This document shows positions 42,294 through 51,479 of a stretch of DNA of 64,000 nucleotides, piece after piece. The translations under genes and the position numbers were made by a program. How positions within the stretch are numbered: position 1 is the stretch's first letter; every line of letters starts with the position of its first letter. Origin of the DNA: Microbacterium murale (GTDB lineage Bacteria > Actinomycetota > Actinomycetes > Actinomycetales > Microbacteriaceae); NCBI RefSeq assembly GCF_030815955.1, contig NZ_JAUSXK010000001.1:2542001-2606000 (forward strand), in the 5' to 3' direction. The notes under the pieces were generated by a model. It had not been told where the DNA came from, did not search any database, and saw only the letters and a list, made by a program, of their open reading frames with translations.

Positions 42294-42639
42294 GGATTCG
42301 CATGTCGATGACGCCCGCGGATTCTCCCGCGCCCGTGCTCCGTAGTGATTCCACCAGCACAGAAAAGACTTGCGGTGCCTCAGACGGGCCGAAGTTGTCG
42401 AACTCGGTGATCCAATACTCCGGCCCCATGCGCACACGCACGATGCCCGGAATGGCGCTGCGGTAGAAGGACTTGAACTCCAGATCTACACCCCTTGGAG
42501 CCCGCTCGACATACTGGCGTACGACGTGCTGGCAGATTCGGTGGAGGCCCTCGAGGGTCAACAGTTTCTTGCCGTCATGCCAGATTGTCTCTCCGTGACC
42601 GGGGTCGGGGATGCCGTTCTCCTGGCGCTGCGACCCCAT
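42193..42639 (-). CDS. Hypothetical protein, probably 3'-truncated at a rearrangement junction
   Basis: A 148-aa frame from ATG 42639. Residues 1 to about 115 (GETIWHDGKKLLTLEGLHRI, FKSFYRSAIPGIVRVRMGPE, SEAPQVFSVLVESL) have good coding character. The remainder lies antisense to the tnsB stub, which suggests the original C-terminus was lost where the two meet near 42290. No family is recognised. It may be a leftover of older transposon cargo. Confidence 0.4.
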   Translation of the reverse strand: MGSQRQENGIPDPGHGETIWHDGKKLLTLEGLHRICQHVVRQYVERAPRGVDLEFKSFYRSAIPGIVRVRMGPEYWITEFDNFGPSEAPQVFSVLVESLRSTGAGESAGVIDMRIPIRRLGELHVEARRERLRPHFRPHLGASPNPSQ

Positions 42640-42746
42640 GGATCCATCGTCTCGGCCTCCCCAGCATGAATGCCGACGTTCGCCGTTGCTAATTGGCTCG
42701 GCGCCCCCGCCCGCAGGCGGAGCGCACGAGCCCGTTGCGTGGGTTC

Positions 42747-43667
42747 TCAGGCCGCGGCGGCGGAGCGGGTCAGGGCTCGCGTGCGCTTGGCGCGTTCGAT
42801 GAGCCAGACCATGACCGTGACGGCGATGTTCATCACCATCAGGATGATCAGGCTTGCACCGGGGCCCGAGCCGGCGCCGCGGTCCAGCGCGGTGGAGCTG
42901 TCCCCGGCGAACAGGGCGTTGGCGATTCCGACGAGCAGGTTATTGGCGACGTGGAAGGCCATGGCCGCTTCGAGCCCGCCGCTGATTACTCCCATGAGCG
43001 TGGTGCACGCGGAGAACACGAGCATGTAGGCGATGAACCACGGGGCGAACGACACGTGTGCGACCGCGAACAGCAGTCCGGAGAGGATGATTCCGAACCC
43101 GAGAGCGAGGCGGACGTTGCGGAACCAGGAGCCCGCGGCCGGGATGAGCACGCCGCGGAAGGTGATCTCCTCACCCGCGGACTGCAGCGGAGTCGCCACG
43201 AGCGACACGAGGATGGCGATCACGGTGGTTGTCCCGATGCCGAACGCTCCCCAGCCGGTCGAGCCCGGTGCGATGATCGCGGTCGCGCCGACACTGAAGC
43301 CCACGAGCACCGCGGATCCGAGTAGGTAGATGCCCACGCGACGCCAGTCGAAGCGGCGGGTGTGGCGGAAGACGGCGCGCCAGGACACCTTCGCCATCCC
43401 GGCGACGAGCATCGTCATCAGCAGTGCGGTGAGGGCGGTGCTGATGCCTGTTGCGGCGACCGTCAGCGGTGTGAGCACGGGGTTGTTCGGGTCGGCGGGG
43501 CCCTCGATCGCGACAACGCCCTGGAAGACGATGAGCTGCACGAGCAGAAGGGTCACGGGGATCGCGATTAGGACGATGAGCGACTTCCAGCGCGGCATCC
43601 GGAAGTGCACACCGAACGGTCGCTCGGGGAGGGTGCCGGGCAGCGCGGTGTTGTCGTGGTTTGTCAT
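42747..43667 (-). CDS. CPBP intramembrane metalloprotease, module copy A
   Basis: A 306-aa membrane protein with about eight helices. The CPBP motifs are present: AGEEITFRGVL (EExxxR) near residue 167, SGLLFAVAHVSF (FxxxH) near 200 and AMAFHVANNLL (HxxxN) near 236. In bacteria such proteins process membrane peptides or give immunity to bacteriocins. It lies 445 bp downstream of the two-component genes on the same strand and has its own promoter region with a GTGAC-N5-GTCAC palindrome shared with them. Copy B is at 58160. Confidence 0.87.
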   Translation of the reverse strand: MTNHDNTALPGTLPERPFGVHFRMPRWKSLIVLIAIPVTLLLVQLIVFQGVVAIEGPADPNNPVLTPLTVAATGISTALTALLMTMLVAGMAKVSWRAVFRHTRRFDWRRVGIYLLGSAVLVGFSVGATAIIAPGSTGWGAFGIGTTTVIAILVSLVATPLQSAGEEITFRGVLIPAAGSWFRNVRLALGFGIILSGLLFAVAHVSFAPWFIAYMLVFSACTTLMGVISGGLEAAMAFHVANNLLVGIANALFAGDSSTALDRGAGSGPGASLIILMVMNIAVTVMVWLIERAKRTRALTRSAAAA

Positions 43668-44112
43668 GCCTCCATTGCAGCGGTTCGCGCGCGGCGTGCG
43701 TAGTGCGTGCGTGTCACCGAAGAATGTGACACGGCGTCACTGCCGCGTGTGCGTCGAGGTCACGTCACGACACCGGCCTCGTCCTGGGACGTGACGCTCG
43801 GAGCCTCCGGGCCGAGCGTGGCGAAGCGCACGACGACGTGCGTGGTCCTTCCACCGAGCGGCGGCGGTCAGGTGGGTCACGATGTACCCGGAGTCGAGGA
43901 CGGGTAAGCAGAGAGCGGTAGCGGGCCGTGTCTTCCAGGTTCCTGGTGGGCCGAGCAGGACGTCTTGCGCTTCCAGAGGAACCCGCCGGACTCGAGGGCA
44001 ATCATGTGACAAGTTGTCGGTTAGGCGTTCCAGCCGAAGTCTTCGAGGGTCCTGGGTGTGGGGAACCCGGCGACTTGTGATTCAGAGCTCCGCGCCGGAC
44101 GCTACATCAGCT
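43668..44112. other. Regulatory gap between CPBP copy A and response regulator A
   Basis: The end near 43711-43740 holds the palindromes listed separately. The rest shows short broken stretches with coding character on the minus strand (for example LPVLDSGYIVTHLTAA) but no intact gene; it may be a decayed regulator. No hairpin or RNA gene is seen. Confidence 0.4.
43711..43740. promoter_or_regulatory. Candidate response-regulator sites upstream of CPBP copy A
   Basis: GTGTCAC (43711-43717) with GTGACAC (43726-43732), and overlapping GTGAC-ACGGC-GTCAC (43726-43740), 44-73 bases before the start codon. The second matches the palindrome before both sensor modules. Confidence 0.6.
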
Positions 44113-44730
44113 TCAGAGCCAGCCGCGCGACCGGGCGTGACGTGCAGCGTCCTGCCGCGATGTCGTGTGGGTCTTCTGCATAGCGCTGGATAGGTAGTTC
44201 CGCACGGTGCCGGGAGCCAGATACAGCCGCGTGGCGATCTCCTTCACCGACAACCCGTCCTGTGTCTCCCGTAGCACATCGAGCTCCCGGTCGGTGAGGG
44301 GCGGGTCATCGATCACGGATGCCTCGAGGATGTCGTGATCGATCCACCGGCCCCCCTCGTGCACTCGGCGGATGACGTTGCTGATGAGCTCAGGATCGGC
44401 GGATTTGCTCATGAATCCGCGCACCCCTGCTTTCAGTGCTCGTCGGAGGACGCCGGGGCGCGCGTGCCGTGTCAGCATGAGGATCTTCTGGTCGGGCATC
44501 TGGCGCAGGATCGACTCGACGGCGTGCAGACCGTCCGTTCCGGGCATCTCGAGATCGATCACCAGCACGTCCGGCTTCTCTTGTAGGGCGACCGTCACTG
44601 CTTCCGCACCGTCCGATGCCTGGCCGACGATGATGATCGCCCCGTCGAGCGTAAGAAGGGCCCCAAGGGTGTAGCGCAGGAGTTGCTCGTCGTCGGCGAG
44701 GACGATACGGATGCTGTCGGCGTGAATCAT
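44113..44730 (-). CDS. LuxR/NarL-type response regulator, module copy A
   Basis: A 205-aa regulator. The receiver has the acidic pair in IVLADDEQLL, phospho-acceptor Asp in DVLVIDLEMPGTDG, Thr in MLTRHARPGV and Lys in FMSKSADP. The HTH is LTDRELDVLRETQDGLSVKE, IATRLYLAPGTVRNYLSSAM. Its start overlaps the kinase stop (ATGA). Copy B (57454) has the same length and the same GWL ending. Likely target: the GTGAC palindromes before this operon and the CPBP genes. Confidence 0.92.
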   Translation of the reverse strand: MIHADSIRIVLADDEQLLRYTLGALLTLDGAIIIVGQASDGAEAVTVALQEKPDVLVIDLEMPGTDGLHAVESILRQMPDQKILMLTRHARPGVLRRALKAGVRGFMSKSADPELISNVIRRVHEGGRWIDHDILEASVIDDPPLTDRELDVLRETQDGLSVKEIATRLYLAPGTVRNYLSSAMQKTHTTSRQDAARHARSRGWL

Positions 44731-45884
44731 CGTCTCTCGCTGCCCTGCTTCGCCGGTGCGTCCGATGCGGCGCTGTCGTGCGCGGGGATCCGTGCGTGGA
44801 CGGTGAAGACGTCCCCGCGTCGCGCGACCTCGAGCACGCCGCCGGCAGCTTCGATCCGCCCTTCGAGTCGGGCGAGTCCGCGGGGTTGGATCTCGCCGGA
44901 GGAGTGAGCGCCGTCGTTCGAGATCTCGACGTCGATGGCGCTGGCCGTGATGGTCACCCATGACGGTTCGGCGTGACGCAGCAGGTTGGTCGTGGCCTCG
45001 CGGAGGGTGTGTGCCAGGAGGGGATGCGGAGCGGCGTGCCCGTCCAGTTCCGTGTGGATCGTCACCGTCATGCCGGATGCCTCGGCGAGTGCTCGAGTGT
45101 TCTCGAGCTCGGCGACGAGGTCGATCTCGTACCGCGCGTAGGTGAGTTCGCGGGTCTTCGCGACCGTGTCGTCGATCAGCCGGCGGATGTCGTCGAGCTC
45201 TCCTGTCGCGCGTTGCGGATCGTCCTCCAGGAGTCGGCGGGCGAGCGTGGCCTTGAGCTTGATGACGTGCAGGGACTGGCCCTGGATGTCGTGCAGGTCG
45301 CCCGCGAAGCGCACCCGTTCCTCCGCGACGGCGAGTGCCGACTCGACCTCTCGGGCGCGCTCGACCTCGCGCACGAGCTGCCAGGCGAGTTCACCGACGA
45401 AGACGACGGCGATGATGTAGAGCGTTCCCGCGGCGGGTACGACGACGAAGTGGAGGACCAGGTTGGGTGTCGGCGCATGCGTGAGGAGGGTGACCGCACC
45501 GAATCCCATCACGACGATCGTCAGGGCGAGCGACGCGAGCGCGCGGCGAGTTCTGAACTTCATGACGAGCAGAGCGCCCACCAGAGCGAAGGGCATGAAG
45601 CTGATGGGGCTGTTTGCCATGAACGCGCCGTAGAGATAGCCCACTCCGGTGAAGGCGAACAGAAAGACGGCGCGCGGATGGTAGCCATCGAGACGCCACT
45701 CGTTCAGGAGTGTCGTCGCGAACGCCAGGGTGAGCGCGACGAACAGCGCCTCTCCCCACGTCGTGCTGGTGAGCACGACGCCGATGATGGACAGCGGCGC
45801 GATTGCCAGGATGGCGGAACCGACCACCATGCGGCGCATACGGGGGATCGCGTGCGTGTCGGGCGCTTTTGCGCTTCCGATCAT
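44727..45884 (-). CDS. HisKA_3-type sensor histidine kinase, module copy A
   Basis: A 385-aa kinase. Six hydrophobic segments cover about residues 18-160 (MRRMVVGSAILAIAPLSIIG onward) with no extracellular domain of size. The dimerisation helix has FAGDLHDIQGQSLHVIKLKA (phospho-His) and the ATPase N-box LREATTNLLRHA and glycine box QPRGLARLEGRI. The small loops suggest it senses membrane state or a membrane-embedded partner such as the 80-aa protein. The ATG at 45884 has GGAGGA and overlaps the small gene stop. Confidence 0.9.
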   Translation of the reverse strand: MIGSAKAPDTHAIPRMRRMVVGSAILAIAPLSIIGVVLTSTTWGEALFVALTLAFATTLLNEWRLDGYHPRAVFLFAFTGVGYLYGAFMANSPISFMPFALVGALLVMKFRTRRALASLALTIVVMGFGAVTLLTHAPTPNLVLHFVVVPAAGTLYIIAVVFVGELAWQLVREVERAREVESALAVAEERVRFAGDLHDIQGQSLHVIKLKATLARRLLEDDPQRATGELDDIRRLIDDTVAKTRELTYARYEIDLVAELENTRALAEASGMTVTIHTELDGHAAPHPLLAHTLREATTNLLRHAEPSWVTITASAIDVEISNDGAHSSGEIQPRGLARLEGRIEAAGGVLEVARRGDVFTVHARIPAHDSAASDAPAKQGSERR

Positions 45885-46126
45885 CAGGGCTCCTCCCGGG
45901 GATGCTGTCGCCGGATCGCGCGTCTGACAAGGATTTTCGCGACCATCGCGCCGACGAATACGGCCAGGGCGACGTATTGCAAGATCGGGTGGTCCAGGAA
46001 GGGGCGCGTGATTGGTTGCGGAAGCGTGGTGAAGAGTCCGAAGTCGTAGAGCAGGCCGAGGTACGCGAGGAACACGGTCGCGGACAGGATGATGATTGCG
46101 TTGAGCACTAGGTCGAGAGCTTTCAT
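45884..46126 (-). CDS. 80-aa two-helix membrane protein, module copy A
   Basis: Two transmembrane segments (LVLNAIIILSATVFLAYLGL and PILQYVALAVFVGAMVAKIL) with a short outside loop and a basic C-terminus (VRRAIRRQHPREEP). It is coupled to the kinase by TGATG. Copy B (56085) keeps the layout, the L-x-D-x-x-LN start and the Arg-rich tail but differs in much of the sequence. Perhaps an accessory sensor of the kinase; no known family is recognised. Confidence 0.78.
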   Translation of the reverse strand: MKALDLVLNAIIILSATVFLAYLGLLYDFGLFTTLPQPITRPFLDHPILQYVALAVFVGAMVAKILVRRAIRRQHPREEP

Positions 46127-46161
46127 TCATCGAGCTTCCGGGCCCATCCCTCCACCCGGTA

Positions 46162-46176
46162 GTGACAGCGTGTCAC
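46162..46176. promoter_or_regulatory. Candidate response-regulator site upstream of module A
   Basis: GTGACAGCGTGTCAC, a perfect GTGAC-N5-GTCAC palindrome, 36-50 bases before the small membrane gene. The flank GTCACTACC (minus strand) also occurs before module B. Confidence 0.65.
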
Positions 46177-46280
46177 CCATCGCCGGACATCGTCCACTAC
46201 GGGGGGATTCCCGGCGCCAGCCGTGACGTCGCAACCCTCGGTCCGTCTTGTGGGGAAGAGACGGGTCGAGTTCGGCGGAA

Positions 46281-46309
46281 TTGTGTACCATTCGATCTAT
46301 AATATACAA
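46281..46309 (+). promoter_or_regulatory. Promoter/operator of the aldo-keto reductase gene
   Basis: A consensus TATAAT at 46298-46303 lies in a near-palindrome TTGTGTA (46281-46287) / TATACAA (46303-46309). The AT-rich block is conspicuous in this GC-rich region and is a plausible repressor site. Confidence 0.5.
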
Positions 46310-46349
46310 GAAGGTCGGCTTTGGGCCGCGGCGATGAACGGACGAACAG

Positions 46350-47321
46350 ATGAAGTCAGCACACCTCGGCTCGCTCGAGATCCCTAGGTTGGGTTTCGGA
46401 GTCATGGGGATGTCGGGTTTCTACACCGGCGCCGGAAGGTCCGACGCCGAGCATGTGCGGACGATTCACCGGGCGTTGGAGCTGGGCGTGTTGATGTTCG
46501 ACACCGCCGAGGTGTATGGGCCTTACCTCAACGAGGAGCTCATCGGAAAGGCTCTGCGAGGGCGCCGCGACCGCGCCGTTGTCGCGACCAAATTCGGATT
46601 GATATCTCATACCGGGCGCCCGGGGCCTGACAGCTCTCCGAGGAACATACGCATCGCTGTGGAGGGCTCGCTGCGGCGCCTGGGAACCGATGTCATCGAC
46701 CTGTATTACCAGCATCGGGTCGACCCGCGAACCCCGATCGAGGAGACGTTCGGCGCTCTGGCGGAACTCGTGGCTGAAGGCAAAGTGCGCTATGCCGGTC
46801 TCTCGGAGGCCAGCCCGGCCACGATCCGACGTGCCCACACCGTCCACCCGGTGACCGCCGTGCAGACCGAGTACTCGCTGTGGTCGAGGGAGCCGGAGGA
46901 TCTGCTGCTGCCTACCCTGACCGAACTGGGTATCGGGCTCGTGCCGTATTCGCCGTTGGGGCATGGCTTTCTCACGGGCGGTATCCGCACGCTCGACGGT
47001 CTCGCAGCGGACGATTGGCGCAGAAGCAATCCCCGCTTCGTCGGTGACAACCTGCAGAGGAATCTCGCGATCGTCGATGAAGTGCGAGACGTCGCACGTG
47101 AGTCGGATGCAACTGCGGCCCAGGTGGCGCTGGCGTGGCTGCTCGCCCGCGGGCGCATGATCGCGCCGATCCCGGGAACCACCCGAATCGCCCGACTTGA
47201 AGAGAATCTCGCCGCCGATGCTCTCGAGCTCACCACCGGTCAGCTGGCTCGACTCGATGCACTGCCGCGACCCTCGGGCGAACGTCATGCGCCGGCCGAC
47301 ATGGCGGCGATCGAGCACTGA
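46350..47321 (+). CDS. Aldo/keto reductase
   Basis: A 323-aa TIM-barrel reductase. Catalytic tetrad: Asp in LMFDTAEVYG, Tyr in the same motif, Lys in AVVATKFG and His in LYYQHRVDPRTP. NADP-binding region IPGTTRIARLEEN near residue 275. It reduces aldehydes or ketones; the YQHR and SSPRNIRIAVEGSL layout fits the AKR11/13-like group. It is followed 95 bp later by a Gfo/Idh/MocA gene and a TetR gene on the same strand. Confidence 0.9.
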   Translation: MKSAHLGSLEIPRLGFGVMGMSGFYTGAGRSDAEHVRTIHRALELGVLMFDTAEVYGPYLNEELIGKALRGRRDRAVVATKFGLISHTGRPGPDSSPRNIRIAVEGSLRRLGTDVIDLYYQHRVDPRTPIEETFGALAELVAEGKVRYAGLSEASPATIRRAHTVHPVTAVQTEYSLWSREPEDLLLPTLTELGIGLVPYSPLGHGFLTGGIRTLDGLAADDWRRSNPRFVGDNLQRNLAIVDEVRDVARESDATAAQVALAWLLARGRMIAPIPGTTRIARLEENLAADALELTTGQLARLDALPRPSGERHAPADMAAIEH

Positions 47322-47416
47322 GTCCAGTGCTGGCATCTGGGCCTCAGACGATCTCCGACTTCTCCTCCCTCCTTCCCACTGAACGATCCCTCTCTTAAAG
47401 ACCACTCAACGATTGG

Positions 47417-48514
47417 ATGACTATGAGCGACACCCCCATTCGTGTCGGAATCATCGGCGCAGATACCGCCGCGAGCTGGGCCGGGGCGTCCCACATTCCC
47501 GCACTCGCGGCCCAGCCCCGGTTCGTGTTGGAGGCTGTGGCGACCCGCCGCGAGGAATCGGCCAAGCGGGCCGCAGAGGTGTTCGGGGCGCGGCGGTGGT
47601 TCGCCGACCCTTACGCGCTCATCTCCGACCCAGATGTCGACCTCGTCACGGTCGCGGTGAGGGTCCCGGCGCATCGGGATCTCGTGATGGCGGCGCTCGC
47701 TGCTGGGAAGGCGGTGTACTCCGAGTCCCCCCTGGGCGCCAACCTTGCCCAGACCGAGGAGATGGCCTCCACGGCAGCTTCTCTGCACACCGCGATCGGT
47801 CTGCAGGGAAGCATGAACCCCTCCGTGCGCCGCGCCGCCCAGATCATCAGTGAGGGACGCATCGGACGTGTTCTCTCGGCGCGCGTGCACGCGACGACGT
47901 TCGGGTACGGCCCGGAGTCGATAACGGCGTACGACTACTTCAACAAACAGGACGCGGGGGCGAGTTTCCTCACGATCACAACGGCGCACGTCCTCGACGT
48001 GATCGAAACCGTGCTGGGACGGATCACCGAGGTCGACGCGCGTGCGGAGAGGCTCTGGCCGCAGGTCACGCTCACGGATTCCGGCGAGATGTCAGAACGG
48101 GAGATCGACGACCACATCGATCTGATCGCCAAGACGAGCTCGGGTGCTCCCGTGTCGGTGCAGATTCTCGCCGGCGTACCGATCGAGGACTCTCGGTTCG
48201 CGTTGGAGGTGCGCGGCGCGGAGGGGTGGCTTACGCTCGAGGGCGATCACCCCGGCGGTGTTCAGGTGGGCGACCTCGCGTTGACAGCGAGTGTCGACTT
48301 CGACGCGCCCGACGCGCCGGTGGCCTCCGGGGTCGGGCCGACCGCCGCAGAGTTCTGGGAGGGAGCGTCGATCAATGTGGGGGAGGTGTATGCCAGTCTC
48401 GCGCGAGACATCGACCAGAACACGTTCCTCACGCCGGGCTTCGAGCACGCGCTGCATAACAGCCGGCTTGTAGCGCGTGTCGACGGGGCCGCTCGGAGCG
48501 GTCGCCGCCAATAA
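47417..48514 (+). CDS. Gfo/Idh/MocA-family protein lacking the EKP lysine, copy 1
   Basis: A 365-aa two-domain protein. The NAD(P) motif is RVGIIGADTAASWAG; the position of the usual EKP motif reads VYSESPLGANL, so the catalytic lysine is Ser. C-terminal beta sheet from about residue 130. It resembles the Gal80-like branch, which binds NAD but need not be an oxidoreductase. ATG 47417 or 47423. Copy 2 (50278) reads EWPLA at the same place. Confidence 0.8.
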   Translation: MTMSDTPIRVGIIGADTAASWAGASHIPALAAQPRFVLEAVATRREESAKRAAEVFGARRWFADPYALISDPDVDLVTVAVRVPAHRDLVMAALAAGKAVYSESPLGANLAQTEEMASTAASLHTAIGLQGSMNPSVRRAAQIISEGRIGRVLSARVHATTFGYGPESITAYDYFNKQDAGASFLTITTAHVLDVIETVLGRITEVDARAERLWPQVTLTDSGEMSEREIDDHIDLIAKTSSGAPVSVQILAGVPIEDSRFALEVRGAEGWLTLEGDHPGGVQVGDLALTASVDFDAPDAPVASGVGPTAAEFWEGASINVGEVYASLARDIDQNTFLTPGFEHALHNSRLVARVDGAARSGRRQ

Positions 48515-48547
48515 CGGCGCGGCCCGCCGACCCGCAGGCGATATTTG

Positions 48548-48559
48548 GACCGGTCGGTC
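48548..48559. promoter_or_regulatory. TetR-type operator upstream of the tetR gene
   Basis: GACCGGTCGGTC: arms GACCG/CGGTC with two central bases, the common ACCGnnCGGT pattern of TetR autoregulatory sites, 23-34 bases before the ATG. Confidence 0.65.
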
Positions 48560-48581
48560 TGGAGAGGAGGATAATCGTGGC

Positions 48582-49193
48582 ATGTCAACATCACAGGCCA
48601 AGCTCGGCCGACCCCGTGAGTTCGATGTGGACCTTGCGCTGGAGCGGGCGATGCGCGTGTTCTGGGCCAAGGGGTACGAGGGCGCGTCGCTGACAGACCT
48701 GACGGACGCGATGGGGATCACGCGCAGCAGCATGTACGCGGCATTCGGGAGCAAGGAAGACCTGTTCCGCAAGGTCGTCGATCGCTATACCGAGGGCCCC
48801 GCTTCCTACGGCTTCCGCGCGTTGTCGGAGCCGACCGCGCGCGGAGTGGCCGAGTCGATCCTTCGCGGTGCGGCTGTGGCGAGCACACGCCCCGAGACGC
48901 CCCACGGTTGCCTCGGCGTGCAAGGCGCTCTGTCCGTCGGCGACGGCGCGCTCACCGCGCGGCAGGTGCTCGTCGACTGGCGAAAGGATGCCGGCGTGCG
49001 TCTCGAGTCGCGTTTCTTGCGCGCGAGCGCCGAGGGCGACCTGCCGGAGAGCGTGGATCCACGCGTGCTGGCGACGTATATCATGACGGTCGCGTACGGT
49101 ATCGCGGTGCAGGCGGCGACAGGCAAGGAAGAGGCAGAACTCCTTCGCGTCGCCGATCAGGCACTGGACGGCGTGGACTGGTCCGACAACTGA
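48582..49193 (+). CDS. TetR-family regulator in transposon cargo
   Basis: A 203-aa TetR: GRPREFDVDLALERAMRVFW, SLTDLTDAMGITRSSMYAAFG (HTH), and C-terminal PHGCLGVQGALSVGD, a pattern of the AcrR-like group that often has an effector cysteine (Cys about 108) sensing electrophiles. AGGAGG precedes the ATG. Its own promoter carries a GACCGGTCGGTC operator. It probably controls itself and nearby redox genes. Confidence 0.87.
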   Translation: MSTSQAKLGRPREFDVDLALERAMRVFWAKGYEGASLTDLTDAMGITRSSMYAAFGSKEDLFRKVVDRYTEGPASYGFRALSEPTARGVAESILRGAAVASTRPETPHGCLGVQGALSVGDGALTARQVLVDWRKDAGVRLESRFLRASAEGDLPESVDPRVLATYIMTVAYGIAVQAATGKEEAELLRVADQALDGVDWSDN

Positions 49194-49377
49194 GAGGTAC
49201 CGGTTCGTCGTCGATCCCCGCGGATGCGAACCGCTCAACAGCGGCCTCTGTCGTTTGTTGAGTGTCTGCTCATGCGCACCCCCGCGGCGGGTCAACGCTT
49301 GTCGGGATCGACACCTTTCGGCAGGCTCCGCGCCCCGGTGCCAGACGATATACGAGCCCCATTCTCGAAGGGTCCTG

Positions 49378-50205
49378 GTGCCGCGACATCACGTCATCCT
49401 GTCCATGGGCGGTGAGCAGCTCACGGTGGAGGAATATGGCGACGCAACTGAAAGTGGAGCTCCTCTCGTCTTTCTACCAGCCCTCGGCGTCCCCCTCGCC
49501 TACTATCAGCCGCTGCTGTCGACCTGGTCGCGCTCTCGCCGGATCTTCGCCCTCGAATGGCGCGGAACGCCGAACGCCGCGGCACGGACGCTTCGTGAAT
49601 CTGCATTCGGGTACAGCACTCTCATCCGCCACGACCTCCCCGCCGTATTCGCACTCGCGAACTCCTACGGACCCCCGATCGTCGTGGGCCATTCGCTCGG
49701 CGGGCAGATCGCTGTTCTTGCCACGGCGGCGGGACACGTAACTCCTCGGGCTATCGTGACCATCGCGAGCGGTTCGAGTGCCGCTCACCGGAACGGGCCC
49801 CGTCTCGCTCGGTGGCAGCGCGCAGCCCAGGCGGCATTCGTTCTCTTCGCCACACGGTCGTTCGGATATTGGCCGGGAGATCGGTTCGGCTTCGCGGGCC
49901 GTCAGCCGGGCTTTCTCATGCGCGATTGGGCGCACGAAGCGCGGACCGGGCGATACCTCCTGCATGGCGACCCGACGGATTACGAGTCGCTCCTACCCGC
50001 CCTGGGATCGCGTACCGCACTCGTGTCGATACACGGCGACCGCATGATCCCCGCCCAGGCTGTCGACGCTCTAGCCCACCGCTTACCACCGACCACGACG
50101 ACGAGGATGCACGTCGTCGGCGGCGCCTCGGACCACTTCTTGTGGGCTCGCCGCGACCCTGGCCGCATTGTCGATCCGATCGAGGCATGGCTGCGTCCCG
50201 ACTGA
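49378..50205 (+). CDS. Alpha/beta hydrolase
   Basis: About 275 aa. Oxyanion region FLPALGVPLAYY, nucleophile Ser in VVGHSLGGQIAV, acid in SIHGDRMIP and His in GGASDHFLWAR. GTG 49378 has GAAGGG six bases upstream; ATG 49405 is also in frame. Short-chain esterase-type topology with a lid around AAFVLFATRSFGYWPGDRFG. Substrate unknown. Stands alone after the tetR gene. Confidence 0.8.
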   Translation: MPRHHVILSMGGEQLTVEEYGDATESGAPLVFLPALGVPLAYYQPLLSTWSRSRRIFALEWRGTPNAAARTLRESAFGYSTLIRHDLPAVFALANSYGPPIVVGHSLGGQIAVLATAAGHVTPRAIVTIASGSSAAHRNGPRLARWQRAAQAAFVLFATRSFGYWPGDRFGFAGRQPGFLMRDWAHEARTGRYLLHGDPTDYESLLPALGSRTALVSIHGDRMIPAQAVDALAHRLPPTTTTRMHVVGGASDHFLWARRDPGRIVDPIEAWLRPD

Positions 50206-50277
50206 GGGGCGGCGACACGGCGGGTATCGCTCGAGGTCGTCTAGCCAGACCACTCCTGAGGTTGCCGAGAGCGGAGT

Positions 50278-51408
50278 TCACTGCAATGGAGGGCGGGACA
50301 GGTGCTGGCGTTGACCCGTTTCAGCGGCTCGTGTGATCGCGTCGAGCACTCGGTGGCGCTCGAGCGCGACGGTGAAGTCCGGCGCACCGTCGGTTCCGTT
50401 GCGGAGATCGGCGGCGAGTTGGGCGTAGACGCGGGCGACCCCTGCCGCGGGTGCGTCGAGGTGCAGGTCCGGCACTGCATAGGCGGAGGGAACCTGTAGC
50501 GCTTCGACCGGCTCGCTTCCGCGGCGCAGTGCGATGGTGAAGTCGGTGAAGTGGATGTAGCCCGATGCTGACTCGATGTGCAGGCTGCCTTCGGTGCCCT
50601 GTATCTCCCATACCGTCGTCGCGCCGGCGGGCTGCCCGGCGCTGTAGTGCAGTGAAGCGATGATCCCGCCTTCAAGAACGCCGGCGACGACGATCTCGTC
50701 GGGGGAGTCTTTCGGCAGCGGCGCGCCGTCGGTGAGGCGGATGCCGTCGCCGCGTTGATTAGCGACGACGGCGGACACGCTCTGGAAGGTGCCGAGCACG
50801 TGGGCGAGCGGTTCGAGCGAGTGGCCGAGAATGATGCTCAGCAGGGTGGCGCCGTTCTCGGCGCGAGCCATGTACTCAACCGATGTGTCATATCGCCCCA
50901 CCCACATGTCGTCGGTCAGGTGCGCTCGGATGCTTGTGCTGAGCGGTGTGCCGATGACGCCTTGCGCGATGATGTCGCGGAGGAAGCGGATCGGCGGGTG
51001 CAGGCCGCCCTGCAGCCCGACAACCGTCCGCAGCCCTCGCTCGCGGGCCAACCCCTCCAGCTCTTCGGCTTCCGCCAGGTCTCGTGCGAGCGGCCATTCG
51101 GAATAGACCATCTTGCCTGCGGTCAGCGCGTCGGTGACGATCTGCTTGTGATCGGGCACCTTGACTGCGACGACCACCAGATCGACCTCCGGCCGCGCGA
51201 CCAGAGCCTGATGTGTGTCGAAGGCGAGGTCGGCGCCGACCCGGCGAGCGGTCTCGTTCGCGCTCTCCATACGAGTAGTGCTGACGGCGCGGATCTGGAA
51301 CGCATCGAGCGCCCGCAGCGCCGGGACGTGAGCGATTCCGCCCCAGCCCCCATCGGCGCTCGCGCCAATGATGCCGACGCCGATCCGCCCGTTCTCTGAA
51401 TCTGTCAT
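50278..51408 (-). CDS. Gfo/Idh/MocA-family protein lacking the EKP lysine, copy 2
   Basis: A 376-aa paralogue of the 47417 gene: GVGIIGASADGGWGGIAHVP, then VYSEWPLARDL in place of the EKP motif (Trp for Lys), as in Gal80-like proteins. The C-terminal domain has VGLQGGLHPPIRFLRDI and TLLSIILGHSLEPLAHVLG. GGAGAG precedes ATG 51408. It is the last of a minus-strand run with a hydrolase and a quinone reductase. Sensor or enzyme role is open. Confidence 0.8.
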   Translation of the reverse strand: MTDSENGRIGVGIIGASADGGWGGIAHVPALRALDAFQIRAVSTTRMESANETARRVGADLAFDTHQALVARPEVDLVVVAVKVPDHKQIVTDALTAGKMVYSEWPLARDLAEAEELEGLARERGLRTVVGLQGGLHPPIRFLRDIIAQGVIGTPLSTSIRAHLTDDMWVGRYDTSVEYMARAENGATLLSIILGHSLEPLAHVLGTFQSVSAVVANQRGDGIRLTDGAPLPKDSPDEIVVAGVLEGGIIASLHYSAGQPAGATTVWEIQGTEGSLHIESASGYIHFTDFTIALRRGSEPVEALQVPSAYAVPDLHLDAPAAGVARVYAQLAADLRNGTDGAPDFTVALERHRVLDAITRAAETGQRQHLSRPPLQ

Positions 51409-51479
51409 GTGTGTTCTCTCCTGCCTTGTGTGGCGGGGCAAGGTTGCCCTGTTGCGTCACGGACGGTTCGCTGTACAGG

